From Diorhabda sublineata (taxonomy: Eukaryota > Arthropoda > Insecta > Coleoptera > Chrysomelidae), in contig NC_079486.1 of NCBI RefSeq assembly GCF_026230105.1, positions 8,060,001 to 8,124,000 of the forward strand: a DNA stretch of 64,000 nucleotides. Reading direction: 5' to 3'. Below, in pieces: positions 33,102 to 44,094 of the stretch. A program made the translations under genes and the position numbers. Each line of letters starts with the position of its first letter. Position 1 is the first letter of the stretch. The notes below the pieces were generated by a model that worked only from the letters and a program-made list of their open reading frames with translations, was not told the origin of the DNA and ran no database searches.

Positions 33102-33275
33102 GTAAAAAGCAAATACAAATTTCGATTAAATTTTGAGTTTATGTGAAAAAAATGTGGAAATAAAAGTTATAGATCTTTTAATTTTTAACAACTTTGTCAT
33201 TTAACTTTTTTCTATAAGACTTCTATAAGACTGTCAGAAATCGAGATAAACCGTTTTTCATCGAACTATTATTTT
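33102..33275. other. AT-rich flank
   Basis: Nothing recognised. Confidence 0.4.
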
Positions 33276-33563
33276 TTGTTCCAAAAATTATCAACCAAGA
33301 TTTATGTACTGATGAATTGTAAACTTTTAATACGAGGACGGTTCGAATATAAGGTAATAACCTTCAATGGTTACATATTTTTGGGATTTCTTCAGAAGGT
33401 TTTTGATCCTTGGACAACTCGGACAAACTCCTCCATCAAGCTTCAACTTCTTCATGAGCTCTTAAGAGTAGATTCGGAGAGACGTTTGGAGTTTTGTCAA
33501 ATCTTCATGAGGAATTATGATGAAAATCGAATGTGGAATTATCTTAGATTGTTTTTGATATAA
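33276..33563 (+). pseudogene. mariner-type transposase scrap
   Basis: The plus frame contains LLHELLRVDSERRLEFCQIF and MRNYDEN, the segment just before the first catalytic region in DUF4817-type mariners (usually LxEDDxxRRLEFCE...). The DEATF box that should follow is gone. Short and dead. Confidence 0.5.
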
Positions 33564-33694
33564 TCATTCAGACAAGAATCCTGAGAAAAAAATCGTAGAT
33601 GAACTTGAGATTTTTAGTTGGAATTCAACTAGTTTTGTTGGTTTTTATTGGAAACTTTTTGGTGTGAAAACTTTCTAATTGCCGTGGTTAAGAG

Positions 33695-33795
33695 ACGCCG
33701 CGTTTGGGGTAAAACTTAGGTAAATAGTCAGACCGAAAATTACGAAGTTTAGAGAACAATATGCAGACACTGACGTTTTCTTATTTTCTACATAA
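33695..33795 (+). repeat. Patchwork of block junction and piggyBac interior
   Basis: 33695-33752 repeats the block E/A junction at 45180-45238 (gccgcgtttggggta...). Directly after it, about 39 bp (33755-33793) are identical to the inside of the piggyBac remnant (48181-48221; gcagacactgacgttttc), and then block A (as at 47630) begins. Three distant pieces are thus joined in a new order. Confidence 0.7.
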
Positions 33796-34164
33796 CCTCA
33801 ATATCAGTGACATTATTATAACATTTTTCTTATTGGTTATAAGAGAGTCTCACTCTTGGAAGCACTTAAAGTTTCAGATGAGTGTGATAATTCAATTTAG
33901 GAAAATTTAGATGAAGCGGATCTTTCAGACTGATGTAAAATACAGAATATGCATGTAATATGCATATTGATGAGTATGATTTACACAAGCTAAATGGTTT
34001 TAAGAGGTTGACAATATCTAATACTAATGAATCACCTCTTCTCAAATAGTAATTACAAAGCCAGATCGATAAATCCACCACTTTTTAATTTCCCACTTGC
34101 CAACTGAAACGGCAACACCGCACATGTCAATATGCAGTGTTTTCTCATTACTATATTTATACAC
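33786..34164 (+). repeat. Block A distal fragment
   Basis: Matches 42290-42655 closely (landmarks aacctcaatatcagtgacat, aagcggatctttcagactga, gtgttttctcattactatat). It breaks off at tttatacac where LINE2 starts. Confidence 0.85.
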
Positions 34165-37100
34165 TCTCGGGAGAGCCTGTAACTCCTAGAGAGCGCGTCC
34201 CGGGTGGCGGATAGGGGAATGCTTCCCAGATATGGGTGGTAGGGCGGAAATCAAATACGCCCCGTGGACCAACAGGAAAAATCTGCAGCGTCTGACCCAG
34301 AGTGGGCGGCTGCAAACAGCGACGGCTCCCCAGGTTAGGGGCGGCTGAACCTACACTCACCAAGACGTCTGGCCAACGTGGTGTTTTATGGCTAAACCCC
34401 TCTCATATGAAGACATACCAAAAACAATGGCCCCCAGTGCCCAGCGGCTCGAACGACCCTGGCCAAGGTAGCGGTCAGACCAGTCGTAGAGCAGGGGGTG
34501 CTAAGAATCCCTGGGTAAAACAAGGCTGCCAACTTCACATTGCAACTTATAACGCTAGGTCAATTGGAAATGAGGAAAGGTTAACGGAACTACAGTACGA
34601 ACTGGACAGAATAAACTGGGATATTCTGGGAATATCAGAAACAAGGAGAAGAGGTGAAGAATCCATTAGACTAAGATCAGGACATATCCTATTCTACAAA
34701 GGAAGAGAAGATAATAGTTTGGGTGGTGTGGGTTTTCTTATCAACAAACGAATCTCCCCAAATCTTCAAATACTTAAAACCATATCAGATAGAGTAATAT
34801 ACATAACACTTAAGATTAACTCCAATATAACAATTAAAGTCGTTCAAATCTATGCCCCAACAAGTAGTCATGAGGACGAAGAGATCGAGGTGCTGTATGA
34901 TGAAATCACACAGAGCCTAACAGAAAATAAGACAAGATACACGCTGATAATAGGAGACTTCAACGCAAGAATAGGAGAGCAGTGTAATAGCTCACAGTAT
35001 GTTGGACAATTTGGACTGGGGAAACGAAATGAAAGAGGGACGATGCTTGCAAATTTCCTGGAAAAAGAACAACTATACATAATGAATACGTTTTTCAAAA
35101 AAAGACCTCACAAAAAATGGACCTGGGCCAGCCCGGATGGAATTACAAAAAACGAAATAGACTACGTGCTGACACCAAATAAACATATCGTCCAAGAAGT
35201 TGACGTTCTTGATTCCTTTAATACGGGCAGCGACCACAGATTAGTCCGGTGCAGGATCGTATTAAACACAAAATTGGAAAGAGCAAAAAAATTCAACAGC
35301 ACGCAATACCGTATAGATCCTGATACAATAAGAGACAACAAGTCAATATATAGCAAAAGATTGACAGAACGACTAACAAAGGAAACAACATCATCACACG
35401 AGAGCTTGGACGAAACAAACAATACACTGGTAAAAGAACTGAAAGAAACAACTACAAGTTTAGTATCATCAAAAACTAAAAGAATAGAAAAGTTTACAAC
35501 ACAAACCAAACAGCTACTGGAAAGAAGGAGAGAGCTCATTAAAGACAACAAAAGGAATACAGTAGAGTATGCCGAACTAAACAAAACAGCAAGGAAAATG
35601 GCCAAGCAGGACATACGAAAGTATCAAGAAAATCGAATAGAGGAGTTGATACAGCAAAACAGAGGTCTGAACATCTTTAAAAAAGAAAACGCACATAAAA
35701 AAGAAATGATCAAATTGAGAGACGGACAAGGTAACATAACACAAGATCGAAGAGAGATACTCAAGGTAACAGAGAAGTTCTACACAGGTCTGTACGAGTC
35801 CAAAATAGACAATGAGGATGTTAGAAAAGCAAACAGTGACCATAAAAACAGGATATGTAACGTTGGCTCCGAGGATCTACCTGAGATTGAAGAGGAAGAA
35901 ATTGTAAAAGCTTTAAATCAACTAAAAAACGGAAAGGCGGCAGGTGACGATAACATCATACCGGAAATGTTGATGGAAGGTGGAAGCCTACTGATAAGAG
36001 AGCTTAAATCATTATTTAATACATGCCTAACCGAGGGAAGAATACCACAGGATTGGAACACCGCGATAGTCATACTGATATATAAGAAAGGTGATCCAAG
36101 CAACCTAGAAAACTATAGACCAATCAGCCTGCTATCACAGATCTACAAGCTTTTTATGAGAATAATAGCAAACCGCCTTGAATTCAAACTCGACGCATAC
36201 CAACCCTATGAGCAGGGGGGCTTCAGAAAAGGCATGAGTACAATAGAACATCTCCACACCGTAAGGACACTGAACGAAAAAGTAACGGAATATAACATCC
36301 CATTATGGATTGCCTTCATAGATTTTAGAAAGGCCTTCGACACAGTTGAATTTTGGGCAATTATCAGGTCAATGAAAAATGCAAGAATAGACCAACGATA
36401 TATTGACATTATACAGACACTAAACGACAACTCTAAAATGAAAGTAAGGCTATATGAAGACACTGAGGAAATCATAATTAAAAGAGGCGTTAGACAAGGA
36501 GACATTGTGTCACCCAAATTGTTTACACTGGTGCTAGAAGACGTTTTTAAGAGCCTACATTGGGAAGACAGAGGAATTGATATATCGGGAGAAAAACTAA
36601 GTAACCTAAGATTTGCCGATGACATTGCCATTTTTGCCCCAAACAGTGAAGAATTAGAATACATGCTTATAGAACTACAACAAGAAGCAAGAAAAGTAGG
36701 CCTAGAAATGAACATTTCTAAAACCAAATTCATGACAAACCAACGGACAAACAAAGAGAGTATAAATGTGCGAGGACAACAGATAAAGAAAGTGAACTCT
36801 TATATCTACCTAGGTCAAGAATTAACATTGGGTAAAACCAATCAAGAACTTGAAATTAACCACAGAATACATCTAGGATGGGCGGCCTACGGGAAGATGC
36901 GACACGTCTTCAACTCCAACCTACCCCTCAAACTAAAAACCAAGGTTTACATGGAATGCATTCTCCCAGTAACAACCTACGGATGTGAAACATGGGTCCT
37001 AACAAAGAAAATCTTGAATAAATTAAAGGTACATCAAAGATCAATAGACCGGAAAATGATAGGAATAACGCTTAAAGACCATAAAACCAATGAGTGGATA

Positions 37101-37388
37101 AGAAATAGAACCAAAATCGAGGACATAGTGAGGCGAATAGGTAGTCTTAAATGGAACTGGGCCGGACATGTTGCTCGAAATAACACCAACTGGAGTGGAA
37201 AAATAACAAGATGGAGACCTTGGGGGGAGAAAAGAAGCACCGGCAGACCACAACAAAGATGGTATGATGATATCAAGAGAACAGCCGTACTTAACTGGTA
37301 CCAAGTGGCACAGAACAGGGAAAACTGGAAAAATATGAGAGAGGCCTATATCCAAAGGATAGAAAACGGCTAGAAGAAGAAGAAGAAT
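34165..37388 (+). mobile_element. RTE-like LINE, intact coding region (LINE2)
   Basis: GC-richer 5' region of about 135 bp, one long ORF, stop, then an (AAG)n tail (37372-37387). A different subfamily from LINE1/LINE3. No target duplication: the left flank is the end of block A (as at 42655) while the right flank is the middle of block A/duplication DR2 (as at 55082), positions not adjacent in any other copy. Confidence 0.85.
34302..37373 (+). CDS. LINE2 endonuclease-reverse transcriptase, 1023 aa
   Basis: One uninterrupted frame. N-terminal linker, then an EEP endonuclease from about residue 78: ATYNARSIG, ILGISETRRRGEE, GVGFLINKR, VVQIYAPTS, GDFNARIG near 218 and GSDHRLVRC near 309 (catalytic Asp-His pair). 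Coiled, Lys/Glu-rich linker about 350-520. RT follows: NGKAAGDDNIIPEML, ENYRPISLLSQIYK, AFIDFRKAFDTV, RGVRQGDIVSPKLF and FADDIAIFAP at about 771. C-terminus has GRPQQRWYDDI, ending EAYIQRIENG. All catalytic boxes are present, so the enzyme could be functional and the insertion recent. The start is the first ATG in frame; a later one at the KTYQKQ region is possible. Confidence 0.9.
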   Translation: MGGCKQRRLPRLGAAEPTLTKTSGQRGVLWLNPSHMKTYQKQWPPVPSGSNDPGQGSGQTSRRAGGAKNPWVKQGCQLHIATYNARSIGNEERLTELQYELDRINWDILGISETRRRGEESIRLRSGHILFYKGREDNSLGGVGFLINKRISPNLQILKTISDRVIYITLKINSNITIKVVQIYAPTSSHEDEEIEVLYDEITQSLTENKTRYTLIIGDFNARIGEQCNSSQYVGQFGLGKRNERGTMLANFLEKEQLYIMNTFFKKRPHKKWTWASPDGITKNEIDYVLTPNKHIVQEVDVLDSFNTGSDHRLVRCRIVLNTKLERAKKFNSTQYRIDPDTIRDNKSIYSKRLTERLTKETTSSHESLDETNNTLVKELKETTTSLVSSKTKRIEKFTTQTKQLLERRRELIKDNKRNTVEYAELNKTARKMAKQDIRKYQENRIEELIQQNRGLNIFKKENAHKKEMIKLRDGQGNITQDRREILKVTEKFYTGLYESKIDNEDVRKANSDHKNRICNVGSEDLPEIEEEEIVKALNQLKNGKAAGDDNIIPEMLMEGGSLLIRELKSLFNTCLTEGRIPQDWNTAIVILIYKKGDPSNLENYRPISLLSQIYKLFMRIIANRLEFKLDAYQPYEQGGFRKGMSTIEHLHTVRTLNEKVTEYNIPLWIAFIDFRKAFDTVEFWAIIRSMKNARIDQRYIDIIQTLNDNSKMKVRLYEDTEEIIIKRGVRQGDIVSPKLFTLVLEDVFKSLHWEDRGIDISGEKLSNLRFADDIAIFAPNSEELEYMLIELQQEARKVGLEMNISKTKFMTNQRTNKESINVRGQQIKKVNSYIYLGQELTLGKTNQELEINHRIHLGWAAYGKMRHVFNSNLPLKLKTKVYMECILPVTTYGCETWVLTKKILNKLKVHQRSIDRKMIGITLKDHKTNEWIRNRTKIEDIVRRIGSLKWNWAGHVARNNTNWSGKITRWRPWGEKRSTGRPQQRWYDDIKRTAVLNWYQVAQNRENWKNMREAYIQRIENG

Positions 37389-37619
37389 ACTCAGACTGAA
37401 TTAGAACAATTTTCAAATTCAGTGGTAAATTCAATAATTACTCATTTTGTACTGGATATTGTGAACAATTTAAAATTTGTTTATCTCTTAGATAAACCCC
37501 AACAAATTGGTATTGTGTGTCGCATAACCCTAAAGTGATGAAAATGTTATTTCCGAGTAGATAACCTCAAATATTTGAGAATCCCAAAGTGGAGGGTCAT
37601 TGTCGTCCCCGATTTGAAC

Positions 37620-38376
37620 TATACGACGATGTATTGATAAGTTGGTAGCCTAGACCAGTTCCATGCATAAACAAAATATTGCTTTACCATAGCAACGAAC
37701 AATAACTTATTAAAAATGTCAGTGTTAAGTTTTACGTCAAAAACATGAACCTGAATTACGCAATAAATTGAAAGAAAAAATATGTCCACCAAAATTGTAA
37801 AAATCGAAAAATTGGAGTATCGAGCCATCATCAAGTAGCTGTATTTAGAAGCGTTAAGAGGTGAGCAGATTTACGAGGCAAATTTTCCATTGAAGATGAT
37901 GACCGATCGGGAAGGCCAGCTCCTGTGTCAGTCGTCGAAAATATCGATACAGTTTATGACATGATTTTATCAGACTGTTGAATTGGACTTAAACCCATTG
38001 TTACTACGGATGAGACGGGTACATTTCTACAATCCAGAAACAAAGCAACAATGGATGGAATGGCGACACTCTGGTTTTCCCAGACCTAAGAAATTTCGTG
38101 TCCAAAAATGAGCTTGAAAAGTTCTTGCTCCAGTTTTTTGAGATTACCATGGAGTAATCATGATTGATTTTTTTAATAAGGGTAGAACAATAACTGGACT
38201 AATACTATTCGACGTTACTGACCACTCAACTGAAAAAAAGTTCAATAGGTCGTAAATTTTCTCCCAACGAGGAGGTAATAAAAGCTGTGGAGGTCTGGTT
38301 GCGCAATAAAACATTTTGACATTGAAATTTTGTTTGGTTGTATAGTAGGCTAAGAATTTTTCAATATATCCTCGTA
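37620..38376 (+). mobile_element. mariner, internally deleted, copy in DR2-1
   Basis: Left terminus ATACGACGATGTATTGATAA; right terminus, reversed, ATACGAGGATATATTGAAAA, so inverted repeats are recognisable. Broken frames give KIEKLEYRAIIK, RSGRPA...VVENIDTVYDMILSDC, TDETGTF (DETW expected) and WSNHD / RTITG. About 760 bp instead of about 1.3 kb. Same deletion in the copy at 55313. Confidence 0.8.
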
Positions 38377-38458
38377 TCACCACATAATTGCATAACGCAA
38401 TAAATAACTAAAAGAATTTCTTGGTTGTCCAGGGGTACTTTTCTGCTTAAAACGCCGG

Positions 38459-40560
38459 TTAGAAAGAAAACACTTTTATTACAGAATTTGTGCTTCGCCG
38501 TAGGATGGAGTAGAGCGATAATCTCGACCTACAATCGGCCATCAGGCTCAGAATCCGCCTCGGATTCGTCTCTTTCATAGCTGACCCATGGTGATGGTGA
38601 TCTTCGATTTTAACAATTTCGTGAGGATCAAAAAATTTTCTCTTCAATTTTGGATCAGTTGTATATACTTCAAAGGGTGTGGTACTTATACTTCGCTGAT
38701 AGGTGGTATTCGAGGCAGTGTGTACTTTGTTAACGTATTTGTACCACTTTCCTGGCTCTTCCAAACTGAGTTTTGTTAAGACTGGTATAAGGGTCCTATT
38801 TACCCTTTCCACTTCTCCATTACCTCGTGGGATTTCACAAGTTGTTAACACATGTTTAATATTTTCTTCTCGACAATATGATTCGAATTTTTCAGAACGG
38901 AACGCAGATCCTCTGTCAGATATTATCCTTGACGGGCTTCCCAATATTTTACACTAAGACACCAAATCACTTCTTTCGTCGTGCTTGATTATGTTGATTT
39001 TAGGATGAAGCATTCCTTCTTTCTTTCCTACAGGACGAGGTGATATATTTTACGCTATTTTTCAAAACAACATGTCACTTCTTTCGTCGTGGTTTATTTT
39101 GTTGGGTAAAGCCACACAAATTTGGAAAAGTCATCAACTACCACAGAAATGTGCTGATAATTTTTTTTGTTGATTTCATTGGTCCTAATTGGTCGACGTG
39201 ATACGTCTCTAGCGGACCTTCTAGCTTTTGTATAGGATGAAGCATTCATTCTTTCTTTCCTTCTTTTTTATTCTATAATATAAGGTATACCTACCGTTAT
39301 TTTTAATCGTTTCTATTTTGTCTTTTAGTCTTGGTATGTAAAATTCCTTGTTTACTACTTCTGTTTTTTTCTTTCAAAAATATCCTATCTCGTGGGCTTT
39401 TATTATTATTTTTTAAGTCTGCATGTTCATTGGAATGACAAGAAATTCAAACCATTATCGTATTTATACAATATATCATGCTCCAAATAAAAATCTTCAT
39501 ACTCTTCTGTAGTCAAAATCCTTTTTATCGCAATCTATGTACCTCGTCTATATTCAATTTCATACTGTTCTGGCATCAGGGCCCATCGTGTAACTCCTGT
39601 TGTAAGGTCCCTTTTCTCCATGGTTTTTATGAAGGCATTACATTCTGTAACTATTTTAAATTTTGTTCCTAGCAGGTAGATTCTGAATTTTTTCACACTT
39701 TTAATAATGGCGAGTACTTCGAGCTCATAGCTTGTATACTTCATCTCTGCAGGGGTCGTCTTTCTACTCATGTAGTATATCGGGTGAAGCTTCGAATCGT
39801 CACTAGATCGCTGCTAAAAGAATGCTCAAGAACGCGCAATAACCATGTATAGTTGTATATTCCATATTCTGCAGCTGTCTTTAATAAAAGTTTCAGTCTT
39901 TCTATCCCCTCTTCTTCGTTCGCACTCAAGATGATAACATCGTCCATGTGGTATATAACGTACATTCTAGCAGTCAACTCCCTGAAGACATGATCGATGA
40001 ATCATTGGAAAACTGCTGGACTACTACACATTCCAAATGGACATTCCATAAACTCGTACTAATCAATCGGCGTTACAAAAGAAAAATATTTTGTGCTGCT
40101 TGCTTCAACAGGTACATGAATAAATCCATTTTCCAAATCAAGGGTGCTGAATATCCTTGCTCCCTGTAAGCTGTCTAGTGCATCTTCAACGAAGGGGAGT
40201 GGAAATCTATCGCGTATTATATTTTTGTTTAAATTGCGATAATCGAAACCAATTCTGGTTCGGCCATTCTTTTTTCTCACTAGTACAATAGGACTAGCGA
40301 AATCCGAACAACTCGGTTTGATTATTCCATCTTTTAACCATTCCTCTATCTGCCTATCTACTTCTTCTTTTTCGGGAGCCGATAGTCTTCTTGGTCGCTG
40401 ATGAATCGGTTCTTCGCTATTCAGTACAATTTTCACCACAATATTCGTTGTCTTCTCTTTGAATGGTTGGTAGTTTTCTATTAATTTCTTCCTCCCTATT
40501 GAACCACGGAAAAGCACGTAGAGCCTAACGAGTTCTCCTCGGTTCGCAATTATTAGAAAA
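38459..40560 (-). pseudogene. Ty3/gypsy pol fragment, copy 1
   Basis: Reading the minus strand: RT start (IGRKKLIENYQPFKEKTTNI ... PRRLSAPEKEEVDRQIEEWL; FDYRNLNKNIIRDRFPLP; STLDLENGFIHVPVE), a frameshift to CPFGMCSSPAVFQ, VIYHMDDVIILSA (YxDD box altered to HMDD), RNase H (TSYELEVLAIIKSVKKFRIY), IN core start near 39100-39240 (HVDQLGPM, VVVDDFSKFVWL) and IN end (SDRGSAFRSEKFE; GEVERVNRTLIP). Protease, gag and LTRs are absent. A different family from the element at 6-10 kb. Confidence 0.8.
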
Positions 40561-41042
40561 ACAAATGTAAAACTTTTATAACTTTGAATTTTGCTTGGTT
40601 AATGTTGTGAACAATTACTACTTACAGAACTTATCGTTGTCATGATAAAAATAAAAGATTTATTCTACACAAAACCAAATTTCCCTAAAAAATGTCAGTA
40701 ACAATCAATACGATAAAAACTTATTATTCACCTTACCTACAGAAAATATTTTGTAATTCAGGTAAACTAATTGAATTTCGATAATTATAGTTTGTACAAA
40801 TGTATTCTGCTCTTTTGTTTTAAATAAGTATTGTTAGAATGTTAGAAAATCTAAAAAAAATTTGCAGTCTTCCGCCACTGATCACTAGTTCGTGGACTTC
40901 GAATAATAAAAGGAAAAATACTTCTCACATCAGGCTTCCTCCAATCGCAATCAAGCAGAATATAAGGATACAGAAAAAAATAAAAAAGTAGCAGAATATT
41001 GACAATACTCCATCTATTAGTATAAAAACCAATAATATGAAG
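40561..41042. repeat. Flank plus decayed gene G copy 2
   Basis: 40690-40860 repeats 15770-15940. From 40865 the gene G exon start (after tttgcag) is present but with a 9-bp duplication-like aataataaaaggaaa and a large deletion, joining HIRLPP directly to the NIRIQKK region. Not functional. Confidence 0.65.
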
Positions 41043-42690
41043 AGGATTTTTCAAAAAACTTTATTGAGAAAATTAAGAAATTGTTATCAAAAATTAGAAC
41101 GGAACTTTGAATTCCGACCGAAAATTCCTTTAAAAATCACGACATCTCCATTCAAAAATATCTTTCTTCTGTTCTTCTTATACTTCGTCCACGTTCTCTT
41201 CTTTAACCTCCTCTACTTCTTGCTTCTCCTCTTCTTCTTCTTGTTCTTCGTAGTCTTCGTTTGATTGTGAGAGTGACAAATTGACAAGTATAAAAGAAGC
41301 ATGAAGAAATCGAATGGCAATACCAATACTGACAACTCCACATCAGATAATACTCCGAAAGGCTAATGAAAATGCTAATAGAAAACAAAATGGGGAAAGT
41401 GAATCGAATAATAGAGGTAAATATTTAAATACAATAAATATATGTAAAAACTTATGGTATACATGTTGATTGGTTGATTGTACAATGAATCGACACTGAG
41501 AACATACACACAGCTGCCCAAAATTTGTTAACTGAACATATCACAAAAGTAAAAGAAGATAAGAGAATATTCACATTGAGAAATCCAAGACATGTACTAC
41601 TACTTTTACCACACTTGTTATTACTCTGTCTGACGCCTGTTTCGATGTTCTCCGTTAGTCTCTATTGTTTTGTACAACACAAAAAAATATTACCGAGTAT
41701 AATTTGAGTTAAGATCGTCAGTTGATTGAATTAGTACACTCACTAAAGGCATTGAACAAAATATGTAATTTGATCCATTTGGACTATTTCTTGAAAGAAA
41801 GATTAACATTACTCAGATTGAATTAGAACAACTTCCAAATTCAGTGGTAAGTTCAATAATTACTCATCTTGTACCGGATACTGTGGACAATTTAAATTTT
41901 GGTATCTCTTAAATGATTCGAGTAGATAAACTCAAATATTTGAGATCCCTTAAATCCTTTTCGTAGAATATATGTATTGTTTAATTTTTGTTTCCGCTCT
42001 AACTCCTTCATTATCTTGAAGTCAAACAACATTACTAACTAATTAAACCATACGATAGGATTGGGAAATATAAAAAGTTTTTCATAGGTGATGGGATGAT
42101 ATAAAAATGTTTTTAAGAATTTAGATTTTGAAAATCTGTCCCCAATTTCATGAATAAATTCAAGGCATTTTTTTTGTAAATTAGTTTTCCCTTGTCCTTG
42201 CAAAATGAAGTACCCAATAGGTCCCTTGCTTCGGGTAATTCATCAGTATTCATGTTTGTTTCCTGTTTTTATTTTCTATTGGAACCTCAATATCAGTGAC
42301 ATTATTAGAACATTCGTCTTATTTGTTATAAAAGAGACTCACTCTTAGAAGCACTTACAGTTTCAGATGAGTGTAATAATTCAATTTAGGAAAATTTAGA
42401 TGAAACGGATCTTTCAGACTGATGTAAAATACAGAATATGCATTTAATATGCATATTGAGTATGATTTACACAAGCTAAATGCTTTTAAGAGGTTGACAA
42501 TATCTAATACTAATGAATCACCTCTTCTCAAATAGTAATTACAAAGCCAGATCGATAAATCCACCACTTTTTAATTTCCCACTTGCCAACTGAAACGGCA
42601 ACACCGCACATGTCAATATGCAGTGTTTTCTCATTACTATATTTATACACCAAAAAGTTATTTAAACAACTTTTTTTATAAACATTAAAT
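41043..42690 (+). repeat. Block A, plus-strand copy 2 (5'-truncated)
   Basis: Starts abruptly at gatttttcaaaaaacttta (as at 46390) directly after the gene G scrap and runs to the tatatttatacacc landmark, then block B. It includes the KRIFTLRNPRHV frame (41525-41707). Missing the first 1.4 kb of the 16.9 kb copy. Confidence 0.85.
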
Positions 42691-42692
42691 AT

Positions 42693-43098
42693 ATTGATTA
42701 AATCTGAATTAACTATCTGTCAAAAAAACTCGCGTGAAGAATAGCAAGGGCACGGAGGTAAAGGTATCAATAGTTTTGGAGCTCAACAAGATTTGAAATT
42801 TTTATAAAAAAATTCATGTATATCTCTCTATTATTTCACTCACCCGGAACTTTAAGTGCTTCTGAAAGTATGAATAACTCTTGTAACCAACAAGAAAAAT
42901 GTTCTTATAATGTCATTGGTATTAGGGTTCCAACAAAATTAGAAACTTTGCAGAAAATCTCAGCAATTCTGATTTTGATACACTGATGAAGGCCAAAAAA
43001 AATATGAGTATTATGAAAAATAGAGTGACTCTTCGAAGAAAATCTCTCTTCAAATTAAATTCGAAATCTGTGAAAAAACAGGTTTTACGGAAATGATT
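42693..43098 (+). pseudogene. Block B ORF, interrupted copy
   Basis: Same sequence as 13210-13569 inverted, but after ELNKI about 55 bp are inserted (gaaatttttataaaaaaatt...), identical to the flank that follows B in the Z-linked copies at 20.03 and 49.38 kb. The second half (NNSCNQQEKCSYNVIGI; RVTLRRKSLFKLNSKS) follows intact to the stop. It looks like a recombinant between two kinds of B copy. Confidence 0.65.
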
Positions 43099-43109
43099 GA
43101 TAAATTTGC

Positions 43110-43640
43110 CACTCAGAAAGCCAGAAAGATTATTTTATAATTAGGTGATTATAATGATTAGGTACTTAGTCTTTGAACTGTTGAAGAACTGATTGATATA
43201 CTTTTCGTTGAGTATTGATTTGGTACTTTTTCATGCAAAGGTGATAATATTATTTGTTTTTTATTTTGATAAAGACACCTAGAAGATGCTTGATGCTTTA
43301 TCTATATTCTCTGGAGGTGTCAGATACCACCAGGAAGCGTATGTAACAGAAGACGAGGATCCGCAGAAATCCCACATAAAGATTGGGTTCCTCACTATCT
43401 ACTTAAATTAGTTATCTCGAAATCCGGAAAGTGGAGGATTTCAATACATTTATATAGCTTGTAGACTTTTATTACTTTTTTTTGGAGAAATCCATTTATT
43501 TTTATTAGTATAAAAAAGAAGAAAAATATTTCAAGGTTATAATAAGTATGTTGGATACAAATAATCAATTGTAAAAAACAAAATGTTTTTTTTGGGGTTA
43601 TGTTAGGTAAATTTGACATTAACGCGTTTGTATGTCAAAT
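43110..43640 (+). repeat. Block C with conserved small ORF, plus copy
   Basis: Partner of 12690-13200. Contains the 42-codon frame with IFSGGVRYHQEA at about 43279-43407, preceded by a cctagaag acceptor-like sequence. Confidence 0.55.
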
Positions 43641-43663
43641 ATTGATATAAATTGAAAACCGAT

Positions 43664-44089
43664 ATGTCTAGGTTGAGAAAAAAGAGGCGTTGCTTTTGCG
43701 ATGCAATTAAACCGGGTCCTTTGAGTTATAAACGCAAAATTATGGAAAATTTGAGAAATGATACATCCGCTACGGATAGTAATACCGATTGTAGTAGCGT
43801 CCCAACGATTTCGAGCGCTCGAGATAATTCCAAACCAAAACCCGAAGCTACCAAAGAAGAAAACATCAAACATCGAAGTATGAAGAGATTTAAAATGCAA
43901 TCGGACGGTGTTATTACATCTATTAATTGCGATACGTCTGAAGATAATGAATTTTCTTATAAAAAAGACAATGTTAAGGATAAAACTAAGAATAGCGAAA
44001 GAGTTTTGTTAATTGAAGCACAAAATGTAGATATTCAGAATCATTATTATACAATTTCTAAAACTGTTACGATTATTTGTATTTACTAA
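43664..44089 (+). CDS. Block D ORF, intact copy, unknown product
   Basis: 141 codons from ATG 43664 (MSRLRKKRRCFCDAIKPGPL); an upstream in-frame TTG is less likely as start. Basic N-terminus with CFC, a Ser/Thr/Asn-rich middle (SATDSNTDCSS), then KQ/KE-rich stretches and DNEFSYKKDNVKDKTKN. No membrane segment or known domain. Its inverted twin at 12.3 kb carries a premature stop. Sits between block C and E in both places. Possibly a first exon, since AAG|GTAAGT occurs 30-40 bp after the stop. Confidence 0.45.
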   Translation: MSRLRKKRRCFCDAIKPGPLSYKRKIMENLRNDTSATDSNTDCSSVPTISSARDNSKPKPEATKEENIKHRSMKRFKMQSDGVITSINCDTSEDNEFSYKKDNVKDKTKNSERVLLIEAQNVDIQNHYYTISKTVTIICIY

Positions 44090-44094
44090 TAACT

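Larger units (their letters stand above)
37389..41035. repeat. Segmental duplication DR2, copy 1
   Basis: Direct repeat of about 55082-58700: block A piece, internally deleted mariner, gypsy pol fragment and a decayed gene G piece in the same order. Differences include a roughly 60-75-bp insertion at 38505-38590 in this copy and the absence of some bases at 57900. Confidence 0.85.

Noticed and set aside
35162..37355. Long minus-strand ORFs opposite LINE2 (150, 182 and 104 codons)
   Set aside because: Shadows of the intact sense frame; no motifs, and the antisense composition follows Lys/Glu-rich coding.
38459..38600. His-run (DHHHHGS) in the gypsy integrase copy 1 as a functional motif
   Set aside because: It comes from a roughly 60-75-bp insertion absent from the copy at 56.1 kb.
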